A stretch of 64,000 nt of DNA from Ignelater luminosus (taxonomy: Eukaryota; Arthropoda; Insecta; Coleoptera; Elateridae). The stretch covers positions 63,428 to 127,427 of the forward strand of contig VTPC01090906.1 of the NCBI GenBank assembly GCA_011009095.1. The letters are read 5' to 3'. Made by a program: the position numbers and the translations under genes. The notes beneath the pieces were generated by a model, which made no database searches, was not told where the DNA came from, and saw only the letters and a list, made by a program, of their open reading frames with translations. Below are positions 11,285-23,619 of the stretch, one piece after another (position 1 is the first letter of the stretch; each line of letters starts with the position of its first letter).

Positions 11285-14045
11285 TTCTAAAACTGTTCGT
11301 TTCATCAATCTCCTCTATCGCTCCACATTCTTTGTGTTCGAACCATTCTCAGAATATCCGCAGAAAACAACAACCACTTTATCCTTATAGTGTTTGGTAA
11401 TATAAGAACTAAAGGTTTGATAAAAGTCACCAAATTTGATTAAGGTAGCCTCCATCTATGACATAAAAACACTCCGCACCAATTTCAATTGAACGTTCAG
11501 GTATGCGATCAAAGATACTGTAAAGAACTGATTTCTTGGTCTTCCTCTTCTCAAATAAGGACATGGGTATTGTAGTCAGCTCAGATCTAAAATCATCTCG
11601 TAAATCATTGAGTGAATGGATAATGCAGAGTATCTTTTGGAATAACTGACTTGTGTCAACTTCGATGATGTCTTTATCAACTGTAATACGGGTGGTAGCA
11701 GTTCACATTGTTTACACCATGACAGAGCGCGTAAACTTGAGGTGAGCTACTCCATTATGACACTCAACATCTTCAGCTACTTATTTCACTTGCAACTAAA
11801 TACAGCTCTTCTTTTTCTACAAAAGGAGAATGTTCCCTAAACCAAATTTCAAATGTTTTTCTTGTTTTGTCATCTATTTCTATCCTTGCTGGCTTCAATT
11901 CTACATGTCGGTTGGTGGAAGCGGTGTTTATGCCGCAAAACTCTTCTACTGCTTCACATATGTGCTGGAAGACTGTTGAACTACATACAATGTGCTTCTT
12001 CTCTACTTCTGAGATTTCAGATTCTTCTCACGTGATTATCGAAAGAGCACATAAAGTAGCACGATGGGTCCGCATCGCCCTTCAATAGGCATGACCAGAA
12101 AGCACGTGAGGAACTGATGCAGAAGCGTAAACAGTTTTCCAAAGTTGATAAAGTCCACTGTCTTTCATTACAAAACCTATAGAACCTAAAAAAGACATTA
12201 GTAAGTGGAAACCACCCAACCGAATGTCCACATTTAAAAACATGTCGTTTTCACTGTTTTTCTCCAAAACAACAACATCTTTGCGCTTCATGAACAACAG
12301 TTAGTCTAATGTTACCAAACATATCCGTTGATCGTACTTCCTATTTTCTTTGATAGCATAAATTAAGGCAGTCAGAATCGTGAGGCGTTTATGAATGGAA
12401 GAGCTAGCTAACACGTTTGATTTTACATAAGGCAAAAAAGCAGTAATTTCATTCATAAAATCTTGCCATACTGGAAGCGAAGAATGCTTCTGGGACTTAT
12501 GTACTGATCATGCAATATCGTGATTAGAGGGTACAGCCATTTGTTTGAAGGTTTCTTTAATATAAACATTTGCTATGGGAATTCCTTCAATACCAATTCT
12601 TTGGTTTTTCCGGAAAGTCTGCATTGAAATTTTCTGAACAGTGGCATTTTCCTTTGCAGAGGGTATGACAGATAGCTTTGTGACCGCTTGATCTTTCAAT
12701 GTTTCACCAGCAGTAACACTTCTGATTCCTCCTATTGCATGGAAAGTCCCTTTGCCTGTCATGTTCGTAGCAATATCAAAATCAGGGTTGTCAAATGGGA
12801 ATTGAAAAAATGAATCATTTGAAACTGCTGGCTCCCAGGATTGAACTGCAGAACTCTCAAATAAACTGACACTACTGTAGGGTGAACAGAAACCCATATT
12901 TGAGATCATGTTAACAACATTCTTGAGCCCTGTTTTATGATATGAAGGAGCGTGGTCTTGTATATGCTATAATTGAATAAGCAATATCGGTACATTTGTT
13001 GGTAGTTAACTGCTTATCCCCCTTTTTGTATTCTTCAATCACATCAGACAACATTATCTGCAGTGTCTCCAGAACCATTTCTTTTACATCTTCTGTGAAT
13101 CCAGTTATAGGCGGATATTCATTTGTATTATAAGCAGTTAGACAAATGTCCTGGCGGATAATTGCAATTGCTGCTTCGTCTTTCTCATTGCTCGCTTTAT
13201 CGTTGTACTACTGGTTAATTAATTTAAAACCACTGCCTCAAAAACAAGCTACTGTAGGGCTTCTTCTCATGGTTGCAAAAAGCACCGCATCACCATAACG
13301 TTCCATCAATTTATTTTTAAGAATTTTGATGGTCATTAGACAACATCTGTTCAATTTTCAGCATCGAATCTTTTAAAGCAAATTGGCATTCCTCCGATGT
13401 CTCAATAAAAGTGTACAATTCTAGAAAAACTGATTCAAAACTTTCATCCTGAAGACAGCCTTTTTTTCGATTTCATGAAGGATTTGAGGCAAATTTCGCG
13501 TAGCAGTCGCTGTGGTAACGCGCTTCTGTTACTATCAGACAAACACACTGTTTCTGCGATCGGATACTTCCTTACCCAACTCATCATCTCGTAATGCAGC
13601 TTTCCCAAGCAACGTTTCGTTCAGATGTATGTTAGTGAGCAAACGTCGTGTCCTTTTCTATGGCTCTTGCTGGAATCCTTCTTTGTCTCTGCAGCTGCAC
13701 TACAAGCTTCAGTATATACCAAACATTTCTTTTTTAAATCAAACTTGACTTTAGAAGGGGAACCTAAACTTCTGTCAGCTTCTTGCTCAGCGTTTATACG
13801 AAGAATGTGTTTTTCAATATTACATTTCTTTATTTATTCTCGCCTGCATACCTTGTGTACATCAATTGTCCGCACACCTTTCAAAAGAATGTAAAGTACA
13901 TCCTTCCTCTGCTTGCTAACATTAATAATTAAATTCTCCAACCCCTTGGTAACTGTGCATCTTTCTCCTTCTAGAAGAGGTTTTACGCAGAATGTATGTG
14001 TCTGTAGACGACATTGCAACAAATTATTTTTCGTTATCAAACAAA
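11285..14045 (-). pseudogene. Long broken copy of the uncharacterised multi-copy protein family
   Basis: Minus-strand frames assemble into one protein of roughly 850 residues, broken by at least five stops or shifts. The N-terminus (14040-13830) has ERCTVTKGLENLI and VHKVCRRE, then a possible small zinc-binding segment with CLVYTEAC (about 13700). A central block (open 12909-12508) has FPFDNPDFDIATNMTGKGTF and AIGGI. Next (12297-12082) comes LGGFHLLMSFLGSIGFVM, then LYQLWKTVYASASVPHVL and SGHAY. Further on are FEIWFREHSPF (about 11850), CFYVIDGGYLNQIW (about 11470-11440) and KVVVVFCGYSENGSNTK (about 11360-11310). I recognise this order from proteins present in many copies in arthropods and cnidarians, with no assigned function. 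IDGG and FDGY (here FCGY) resemble the acidic motifs of PIN/FEN nucleases; this is inference. The expected last part with EEAD and DTDVL is absent, so the copy is 3'-truncated. Confidence 0.6.
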
Positions 14046-15884
14046 AAAAACTTTTTTATTACAATCATAGTAAACTATACATTATTATATTATCATTAAA
14101 TGAAATTATATTTTATCTAAAATTCATCAGAGATTAGCAACTTAAAAATGGGGACAAAAAAACTGAAAAAAGTAGCTAAAAATGGCAGTGTCTCTGAAAG
14201 TTGCTGCTATCTCGAACTCCTATTACTCAATAAGGAATACATCTATCAAAACTTGTATAGGACCTTTTTGTGCTAAATCTTACGTAGATTAATTTTGGTA
14301 ATCAATGTCATCCTTGAAAAATGAGTGGTTTTGCTAAAAATTTAAAAAAACTGAAAAAAGTCAGGAAAAGATTCAGTTTTAGGTGGAGGGAGAGGGAAAG
14401 CGCTCCTCCTTCAGGGGTGGGAACTTTTTGGTTTTCTTTTGCTAGACCTTCAATGAGTGTTTGACCAAAGTTTAAAATATTAGAAATCACTTCCCCTATT
14501 CCTCAAATTTTGATCTAATTTGACTGGACTAGTGTTACGATATGACTATTCTAACGAGAAAAAGTATTTCCGATTAGAGATTGTTTGACTTAACTTGAAC
14601 TTTTAACATGTTTTCCACCCTCCAAAGATTTGTAACGTGTAATGTTATTTAAGTGCGGTAAACGTTTCAGACAATATCATTTATTTGTGTATAAACCGAA
14701 TTTTGTTCACCACCACCATAGAGACCTAGCAAAGAAAGAGACATTTAGAACACTGCAACCGCTTGTCAAAAATGCGCTGCTTAAGGAGTGGAATGCAAAT
14801 TAGGCAGGAACGAATTGAATCATTACGACAACAGATGGCCTTTGCTGTCGATTATACTGAGACGACTTTGATTGTTTTTTCAAATCTTTGTATTTTGAAC
14901 AAAGATGAGTTTTGGCAAATAAAGACATACTGGTATTTTCTTCTATCACAGCACCCCGTGCCACGCCACCGTTTGCAGAATACTTTACTTTGACTGTTGT
15001 TTGGATGCTCAAATAATTTAATGCTACCTTAATTATCTAATTGTCTACCGTCTTATCTTTGCAAATCTCTTCTGTAATCTTGTATATTTTACAATTTCAA
15101 AGAAGTTTCAGTTCAGAAAGTAAGACATTTGTGCATTTTATTGTAACTGAGTATTTACAAATGTGGAATACATAAAGTACCAATGTACCACAGCAATATA
15201 TTCTGAAAATTCCTTACGGTACAATACGACATTTGATCCCATTAAAAGATAAGTATAGGGAGTCTCATCATTCTTGTTCCTCAAAACACGATTTAAACTC
15301 GAAGCATATTCCAAAATATACTTCAGCCATTACAGACAATCATAGTTGTTAGAAAGTAAAGGAAGGAATGTTGTTGGGTAAACCAGTAGCTTCCTACGTA
15401 AAAGATTAAAAATACAAGAATATACCTTTAAAACCTCATTTAAAGCTGTCTATACGAGAGAAAAAAGAAAGAAAAGGGATAAAGATATTTGGAACTAAAC
15501 CACAGAACAGCATCCATTGATGAACAGCAACAAATGAAGGTAAATCTAATTAACGCTTTGTGGGCGGACTTTCCTATTTTACTGGATTTGGGTTTATCTG
15601 AAATTTATAGATTGGCATATATAATGACTACCAAAAAATAACAAAAAATATTTTTTCCTTTCTCCAAGATTTTGTAAATGGGTAGCTAAACCTTATTATC
15701 ACCAGATACTAAGCAAACAAATTTATTACAGAAAGCTAAACACATATTTTTATAGACTGTTTGAACAACATAGTATACTGCTCTAATTTGGTTTGACAAA
15801 ATACAACAGTGTAAATACGTAACACGAACATGACACACATTATAATTATTAATTAGTTATTTACCATGGAACGTTAGGGAACAG
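14046..15884. other. Unassigned AT-rich spacer
   Basis: I see no recognisable gene. A 76-codon plus frame (14763-14993) and an overlapping 70-codon minus frame show no known motif. The right part may hold the 3' end of the piggyBac element. Confidence 0.35.
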
Positions 15885-17480
15885 TTTTCTTATTCATTCG
15901 AGCAGAATGCTACTGACAATATGTACACTTGATTTTGTGCTACACTCCGCACATCTACGTGATGTTAGTTGGTAAATAAGGTGCTTGGTCATACCTACGT
16001 TCTAAAGGTGTTTGTGGTTTGAAATGATTTGTGGGTTTTGATGTCAAGGTACTTGTTTTTTAGATTTTGTGACCAGCTTCTATCAAACCATTTGCAATCT
16101 AATTGTCTTCAGGTTAAAATTGTTTTTGTTATTTCCCGTGGTTCTTTACGTGTATATAGAACATACGCATTGGCAATGGTAATGTCAATGAAAAACCATA
16201 TGAGGCAATGAAACCACTTCTTTGATTCTCGATCAATTTCATAGAACGATTTTATCATGTCGACTTGCCTCATGTGTTTATTACAGTCAGTCACAAGCTG
16301 TGGACACATGTACAGCTTTTTTGTTTATCTACTTCAGACGCACTATTCCATCTTTTAATGACCTTAGGGTTGCTATCTCCTCGTTTTAGTTGTTTGTCCT
16401 CCACAAAATCTTTTACAGTCCCGCAAGAATAGCCCCCCATGTCTAAAAGATCTCTCTGTAGCTGGACAATATTGAAGAAATTGTCAAAGTAAATTTTATA
16501 ACTCTAAATTGTTTTCGGTGGCATCTGAAACTTTGCCAAGTATAAATCTGAAATTGGTATGTGTAGCCATATTCATCCAGATTTGATGGGCTTGAGAGGC
16601 ATGTATTGGCGCAACGTTAACTGACCATTGAATTTCACCATTGACTAATCAAAAAATTGACATTCAGTAGTATCATAGCATTTATAAAGGATTTTCCTAA
16701 ACCGTCCAGTAATGGATGTACTTTGCAGAGCTTGTCAAACCCGTTTCTCCTCTTTTTGGTTGTAAAACATTGTTGTTAATGCGGATATTGCCCAGAAGCC
16801 ACAAAAATCTGTCCCTTGACATCAAGGAGCTGATAAAAGTGTCGCGTAACTCAAACATAGATGACCGCTAATCCTTTTAACTTGGTTTGACTGTAATTCC
16901 CATAAGAATATTTATAGCTACAAAGAGTTTGATTTCTGTGGTGAACGTTAGAGTAAATCGATTTACATTATCACCACTTTGTTGGGTGGCATAGAGATTT
17001 ATTTGGAATGCAATCTTTTCAAATAAATCCTGTGCAAAGAAGCATGAAAAACGTCAGTGGAAGTTTCTGCGTGTTTGGAATACTTGTACTAAAATAATGA
17101 GTAAATGGCTGTGGTGTTATGTAATTATAAACAATTTTAGACCAGACAAAGTTTCTTTTGGCTATTTGTTTATTATCCTCATCTTCCCGTTCACTTAATG
17201 TATCTGCGTTAGCATCCTCGGTAACACTATTTTCATCTTTAAGTAGTTCTTTCATATTTTCGAAGTCAAATAAATCTCATTCTGGCTGTACATCTATATT
17301 TTTGTTACTTGATTCGTCTTCGGAAACAACGGACTCACCGTCTGAAGGTATTTCATCAAATAGAATGTCAGACTTTTCGGTTTGCATACTCCCCAGCTCA
17401 GCAAATGTCCAAACGCTCTTTCCTAGTAAAAAAATTAATCCTTGGAAGTCCTAGTAGTTTCCAGATGTAGCCTCATCATT
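15885..17480 (-). pseudogene. Dead piggyBac-type transposase
   Basis: The protein cuts and pastes a TTAA-targeting DNA transposon; here only its ruin remains. On the minus strand the acidic N-terminus (17454-17255 downward) has EREDEDNKQIAKRNFVWSK and ITPQPFTHYF. Then come DKLCKVHPLLD (about 16740), SMVKFNGQLTLRQYMPLKPI (about 16650-16590), IYFDNFFN with LQRDLLDMGGYSCGTVKDF (about 16490-16420), and the late DDE block VDMIKSFYEIDRESKKWF plus IDITIANAYVLY (16280-16150). A last piece, RRCAECSTK (about 15950), looks like the start of the C-terminal cysteine-rich domain. Many stops and shifts interrupt it, and the residue before SMVKF that should be the catalytic Asp region is disrupted by a stop. 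I found no TTAA-flanked terminal repeat pair by eye. Confidence 0.85.
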
Positions 17481-18117
17481 TAAATCCAAACTTTCGACAC
17501 CAAACGTATAATAAATCAATAAATTTAATAAAAGAATTAAAACATACACCTTATAGAATTAGTTAGTGCATACACTTACCTACCATAGTGAGGAATAATA
17601 AATGAAACAGAATAACAATACAAGCGCATGCTAACTTTAAACATAATGCTCATTACAGCTGCAAACCAAAGATTCGGCGAAAACTTCAAGGCTAAAATTC
17701 TAGATGGCACTCCCACACACATGAGTAAAGCGTGGTATAGCGCTAGGCTACAACCACCAGTTCGCTAGTAATAGATTTTTGCATGTGTGGCTAGGACCAC
17801 CAGTTCCCAAAAGATTAAATTGAACAAACAAAACTCTTACCTGCTATTTAGCTTTAAGTTAGATGGGTGTCTAGATAGTCCTACCTAAATTTGGACTTAA
17901 CTCTACGATTTATATAAATATAGAAGAATCTAGAATCCAACACGTAAACAAATCACGCCAAGGGCGCCACTACGATTTTTTATTAAAAAGGAATGAGCAG
18001 AAAGATAAAGATAATAAGGAAACACACAATCAAACTTTTTTTAACTACAACTGCTTTCATCACCTCAATAAAATGGTATAATTTAAATTTATGCACTTTT
18101 ATCAAACAGTTAAATGA
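17481..18117. other. Probable 5' non-coding part of the piggyBac element and spacer
   Basis: No coding signal. ACCACCAGTT occurs twice (17752-17761 and 17796-17805), and CCACACACATG (from about 17713) is answered by CATGTGTGG (from about 17781). Subterminal repeats of this sort are common in piggyBac ends, but the assignment is tentative. Confidence 0.3.
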
Positions 18118-18122
18118 TTTAT

Positions 18123-18300
18123 ACTACAGTTTCGAAATTCCAGACAGTGACGTCGCATATAATTTCACAACGTTGTTGATTGATAACGGCACATTCTTGC
18201 TAATAAAAATCTGAACGAAATGTACTTCTGATTACCGTCGGTGTCAGACGAAATTGTCACGAAGCAATGACGTCACTGCCAACAATTTTGAAACTGTAGT
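18123..18300. mobile_element. MITE with 32-bp inverted repeats ending in TGACGTC
   Basis: The left arm (18123-18154) begins ACTACAGTTTC and ends GTGACGTC. The right arm (18269-18300) is its inverted complement with 27 of 32 positions matching. The 114 bases between are AT-rich and non-coding. Flanking bases on both sides are TTTA/TTAA-like, but a target duplication is not certain. An ORF of 73 codons that overlaps the left arm is not a gene. Confidence 0.7.
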
Positions 18301-18499
18301 TTAAATATTAAAAAGCCAAATTAGTGGTGACGTTACTGTTACTATCAAATAAGTGTATTAAGAGAAAACAAATATAGTTCAATGACTTATTCGCCACAGT
18401 CTGATACTAAGCAATCAACCCAAATCAGAAACGTAAAACAATAAACAATAATTTATAAAAAAAGTTTTTAAAGCTAATAAAAATAGAAATAAAGCCGTG

Positions 18500-19985
18500 C
18501 CTGTTCCTAAATCTACAGAAAGTCCAATAATTTTAGCCTAGAATTCAGATTCTGTTAACTTACTTTTGATGGCCGAATAATCCTTAAAGGGTTTTGGCAT
18601 TTTCCTGTCTTGTATTGCTATTTTCAGTAGCGTCTTAACGTTCAGTTCTTTTAGATTCCTCTCGATGTTATCACTTAATTTTTGTTTAGAGCAACCTTGG
18701 TAGTATTTTCCTATTAACTGGTTGACGTGTAACCTGTATATATCACTTTTGTACTCTTCCCTTTGCTACTTCTTAACAGGTGTCCCATCCAGGCTAGTCT
18801 ACAATATTTGTCAATAGTGACTGCCTTGTGGGGATTTGGATTCCTTCATTTATGAGAATTTCTAAGTTGCCTTGTTGATTTCGATAGGGTTCTAAAATTG
18901 ATCTGAGAATTTTATTTTCAAAGTCAATGAGACGCCGTTAGTCTTTCAGAACCATGCATCACGTTTCGCAGCGATGTCAGTTTTTTAGCTTGAACTGTCG
19001 TGGCAAAAATCTGAGCTTTCTTTGCAGTGCTCCTGCTGCTTGGTTGCCGCTCAATACTCTATCCAATATCTCTTGGTTAATTTTTTTGGTGTCATTTAAT
19101 GCTATTGAGATTTGAAAGGTAGCGCTATCAATTGTCTTATTCATTTTTGCGAGTCTATCATCATTAATTATTAACAGCCCTTTTGAGTTTTTTACATCTT
19201 GCTCTTATCTCATTGTTGTTTTTTCCTACTACTCGTATATCTATGTCGTTAGCGTATGGCAGAACGGAATGCTATTTTCCACCTGATAATTGTTGAAGTC
19301 TGTGGACGACCCATTTTTATTACAAGGATAAAAATAATAAGGCCCGTCCACTAAAAACCTGCACTGAGTTATAAATTGGACAAAAGATGATTTTATTAAT
19401 TTTTATATAAACAAAAACCAGTAACGAAATACGAAAAAGTACACGACTTGGAACGCTGATGGCTGACGTTCTTTTGTTTTCCGATATAATATGTTAGCAG
19501 CCTACTTTTTTTAATTCAAACTCGGTGCAGATTTTTAGTGGACAGGCCTTAGTAAAGAAACCAGACTTTCTTGTCTTAATCCGCTTTCGCAACTAAAACT
19601 GTCTGCGTATAGGTTCAGTACTCAAACTCTTCATTGTCATCATGCGTCAGTTTTTGAGGGAATCTAAATTGTTTTATATTCGAGACTATTGCAAAGTTGT
19701 TTGAGTTCCATGAATAGGCTGCAAACGACTCTGTTATACTCTCATCGTCTTTCTAGTACTTGACGGGTTTTGAAGATGTGATCCGTGGTTCTTTTCCATT
19801 TTCTGAACCCGCAATGATACTCGCCGTGTTCCTTTCAGCTTACGGTAACACGGCAATAGTCTCTCTCAATAAGGATATGCCCAATTATTATAGTGCTTTT
19901 GCCCTCATGATTTTACAGTTAGAGAGAAAGAATTATAACAATGATGATTTAATGAAAAATGGGACCTTAAAGACTCTGGAATAAA
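18500..19985 (-). pseudogene. Degenerate LINE reverse transcriptase, split by a MITE
   Basis: Minus-strand pieces of a non-LTR reverse transcriptase lie in the right order. GEYHCGFRKWKRTTDHIF and RQVLER (about 19830-19750) is the pre-motif-A block. CESGLRQESLVSL (about 19600-19560) is motif B with GD changed to ES. Then a MITE intervenes. LPYANDIDI (about 19265-19240) is motif C with the catalytic YADD read as YAND. The tail has LAKMNKTID (about 19150), FENKILRSILEPY (about 18920-18880), LAWMGHLLRS (about 18790) and a basic C-terminus (IQDRKMPKPFKDY, about 18590-18550). There is no endonuclease, so the copy is 5'-truncated. It cannot code for an active enzyme. Confidence 0.75.
19340..19549. 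mobile_element. MITE with 31-bp inverted repeats and TA target duplication
   Basis: The element starts AGGCCCGTCCACTAAAAA (19340) and ends in the inverted complement (19519-19549); 28 of 31 positions match. TA flanks both ends (19338-19339 and 19550-19551), as for Tc1/mariner-type MITEs. It is 210 bases, AT-rich and non-coding. It lies between motifs B and C of the surrounding LINE. Confidence 0.88.
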
Positions 19986-20124
19986 GAAAGACAATACCGA
20001 CAAGCAATAGTTTGATGAAGACTGTTCAGAACAAATCAAAAACGTAAAGATGTGCGTTGTTAGTTTTCTTTGATTTTAGATCGTTTTGTAAATTAATAAA
20101 ATTTTAAAGTTATATAAGCATATG

Positions 20125-20395
20125 TATATACCAGGAGAGAAAATGCAAATCAGAGACTTACTAAATGGATGGAAAGAGTACTTTAAGAAACTTCTAGACT
20201 TTTAGAGAAGACAAAAAGAGAACCAACAACAGAAATTAAAGTGATATCGCCAACTCTAGCCGAAGCTTGAGGGAATCCAAAATCTAAAACACAATAAAGC
20301 TCCCGCTGACGATGAAATACCTGCTGTGCTAATTATATTAAAAAGGGTGGGAGAAGGAAAATTCTATTGCGCAATAAAAAAACTACTGGGCACTG
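20125..20395 (+). pseudogene. LINE fragment: linker and start of reverse transcriptase
   Basis: A plus-strand frame gives LLNGWKEYFKKLLDF, then after a shift IQNLKHNKAPADDEIPAVLI. This is the familiar 'W.EYF..LL' linker and 'LK..KAPG.D.IPAELL' block before LINE reverse transcriptase. The rest of the element is absent. Confidence 0.65.
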
Positions 20396-23300
20396 CCCAA
20401 TGTTTTTCTTTTTAATAAAAGATATTAATGCTCGTGTCCAGGAACAGAATTTACGATTACGCGTTGTCAGCATTTGTGATTATACTGCGAGATTTCTTGC
20501 AAACAGTTTGAAATGAGAACCTGAAAATTGGATTTAGTTTTGGAGGCCTCCTGTAAAATACTCTATAGAGTTCTCCGGTAGAATTTTTATGTAATTCAGC
20601 CGTTATAGCATTTTATGAAATTAATAGAAATGAAATCCATTACTTGTCTGAATATTAATTGCTTGCGACACATAAAATGGTTATGACAAGGGGGCATATT
20701 GAAACGAACTAAGAAAGGAGACGCCTGACTAAATTCTTATCTTGGAAATTCAAATGGTCATGACTTATTTAACATAATTTACTTAAAACAAGTTTATTTA
20801 AGGACGACAAGACTTTTTTATAATCTAAATTGTAAAAATGTAATTATCGTCAAGTCTTACGAATACAGACAACTAATTTCAAAAACATGAAAGCAAACTG
20901 GCGGAAAATGAATTGTAAAAATTCACATTCCAGCACCTTCAACGACTAGACTTGTTTGTTATTTATTCTTAACGAACATAAGAAAATCTAAATAGGTACA
21001 CAGAAATGAGCCGTTCCGATTGTCTAAACAAACATTCCTCTAACTGTTTGGGATGTTCCCACTTCCTAGTTATTTCCGCTGTATTATCACCATTATCATA
21101 GTAATTATATTTAATTTTGGTTGTAAACTAAGAAGAAAATTTTCTTTTGGTTGCAGAACATTTTATATATTACATAGATTACTTTTGAACCCTCATTGCT
21201 GGAGCCAAGTTTCTGATAATGCCAAAGAGTCAGGCCCATGCAGGACAAATATCCACGGCGTGGTATTGTTTGTTCCCTAATTGAATCTTATAGGGTGCAC
21301 GAATTTGAAGTGCCTAAACCGTTATTTGTCAACTAAGTAAGAAACTAGGATGTCATAACATGAAGGTTTAAACCGAGAGATTTTTATATTGAAACTGAAA
21401 ACCGTCTTCTCTTACACGAAAATGACTTTGCAGTACAGTAATTACTTAAACTAGCACTTTAAATGAATAAATCTAATATTTATTTATTCATTAGGATAAA
21501 TTACACCTCGCTATAATAGCTAATCTACTAACTACATGATTTTACAAACCGGAAATACTTATACTATTATTTTTTTAATGTTAGCAAACTAATAATTTGT
21601 CATATTAATGATTGAATAGACTTCAGAAGCAAAGTGTATATAACTTCTGTTGTTTTTAATAGTGAATTACTGGAATTACTAGCTTCAACTTTAACCGCAG
21701 AGCAAAGGCTCTTTTAAAAGTTGGTTGTTCTGAATTGGAATAAATTAAAGTTTTAATATTTTAATTATCTTCATTATTACCATATAAATTGTAGACAATG
21801 TAATTTTGAATGATTCCAGGGATTCTAAACCATCATTATTATTAACCGTACTGACGCAATACATCGGCGTTTATTCGAAGAATAACTGACAAGTCGTTAA
21901 AAAGCCATAAACGTTAAAGCAAAACCCCTCCTACAGTCGGTAAATAATTATAACAACAAAAGATAATAATGAATATGAAATGAAATAAATTATTCTCTTT
22001 ATATTTTTTGAAATCAGTGAAATAGAAATAATAAAGTCGATTCAGAGTCATTATATCTCCGCGCCCACACCCGACATAGCACGTCAGCGCAATCTATATA
22101 ATTATAGTCTTAGCTTAGTCATAATATATTATGTTAATTTGTATTCAGTAACAAATGCAGTATCATTATGTTAATTTATGACTTGCATATTTTTATTTTC
22201 GTATTCTTACTTAATGGTTTCGGCTGCGCCCTTCCACTACCGTGTTATTTTAATTACATCCATCTACACCTCGTGTCGAAATAAATAACTTTTGAGTGTC
22301 AAAACTCAAGATTCACCGAATAAAGCTCTATATGGCATTAAAAAAACAAGTTTTAACCGTTCACGATTTGTTTTTTATATTTTTATAATTGTAACACATT
22401 AAAAGAATCGGTTCTAATTATAACTTCAAAAAATTAACCCTCCAATCATCGAACATAAATCAAATTAAAATGAAACCTTCCAAATCTGCCATAAATAATA
22501 ATTAAATATAATATCTTCCTTTGAAAAAAATTATTTATAGATTAACACAATAAAAAGATACTTAATGCCGTTAGTCCTAGTCAACATCTATCCAAACATT
22601 GGAAGAGCTAAAACGAAATTCCTTTTAGCGCTAACAGATCCATACGCTTTATCATCGCAGATGAATCAGAGTAAATTACGTGCTGGTTTTGGCGTATTTC
22701 GCTTGTATTGCATTCGATTGATCCTGCAGACCTTACAATGAAGGATTAAATTTAAATTAAATAGTTATTTTGTTAATAAAAACCTTAGACGAAAGATTTG
22801 TTTATTTACTTGACAGACGACTTTTTTGGTTGAAAGAAAAAAGCGTGTTAGTCATTAAGTTGAAGTTCAGATTCTATTGTTATTTATTTGTATGATATAT
22901 ACTTATATAAAAAAAATTGAAGGTTAAAAATTAAGAAATATAAAATATAACTAGCTGAAATGTTTATTGTTATATAACAGTGTACTTGGCAGTTGAAAAA
23001 GGAATTGATTAACAATAGATGGGGAGGAGACTTTTAAAGTTTCGAATTTTATCATTTTTCAAAACGGTAGAAAGTTCAACAAGTTGGCTCCTTCTGGGAA
23101 CACTTTCGTTTTCGATAGTTTGATTAGATATTCTGATTTGTATTAAAAGAAAACTTTAGTAATTAGGATTGTGTCTAATGTGTCTAAGGAAGTTCATCTT
23201 AACCGTTTGAAAGTTACTTAACAATTGTATTTATGAGGGAATGAACACGTCATAAAAAGAGGAGTCACTGGTAATTTTATGTTTATTGGTAATAAACTTA

Positions 23301-23490
23301 ATAAACCCAGAATTCCTCAGTGGAAAGTTCACACTAGTCATGCAAATTTTAAACTTTCAACCCTCTAAAGTCCAAAGTAATCAGGCAACACCACGCAATT
23401 ATCTCAAAATCTACATTAACTATAAGAAGCCCGATTTAGAAATTATAGCCCTAATTCCGCCCCCCGAAGTATAAATCATTAAGGCACTAT
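20396..23490. other. AT-rich DNA without recognised gene
   Basis: No gene or repeat that I can support in about 3 kb. Small GC-richer islands at 22060-22100 and 22220-22260 stand out from the background, but have no feature I can name. Confidence 0.4.
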
Positions 23491-23619
23491 AAACTAACTC
23501 TCAACATCTATGATTTGCGTCCTTTTTGCACAGCATCCATACTCAATCTCTTCTCCTTCTCGCACCACCACTCAAACTTCAGAATAACGAACTGGACATT
23601 ACGAAATCTAATTACAATC

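Noticed and set aside
13512..13894. Plus-strand frames of 78 and 89 codons
   Set aside because: Shadows of the minus-strand pseudogene, whose motifs are clearer.
17993..18214. 73-codon plus frame
   Set aside because: It runs into the left arm of a MITE; chance frame.
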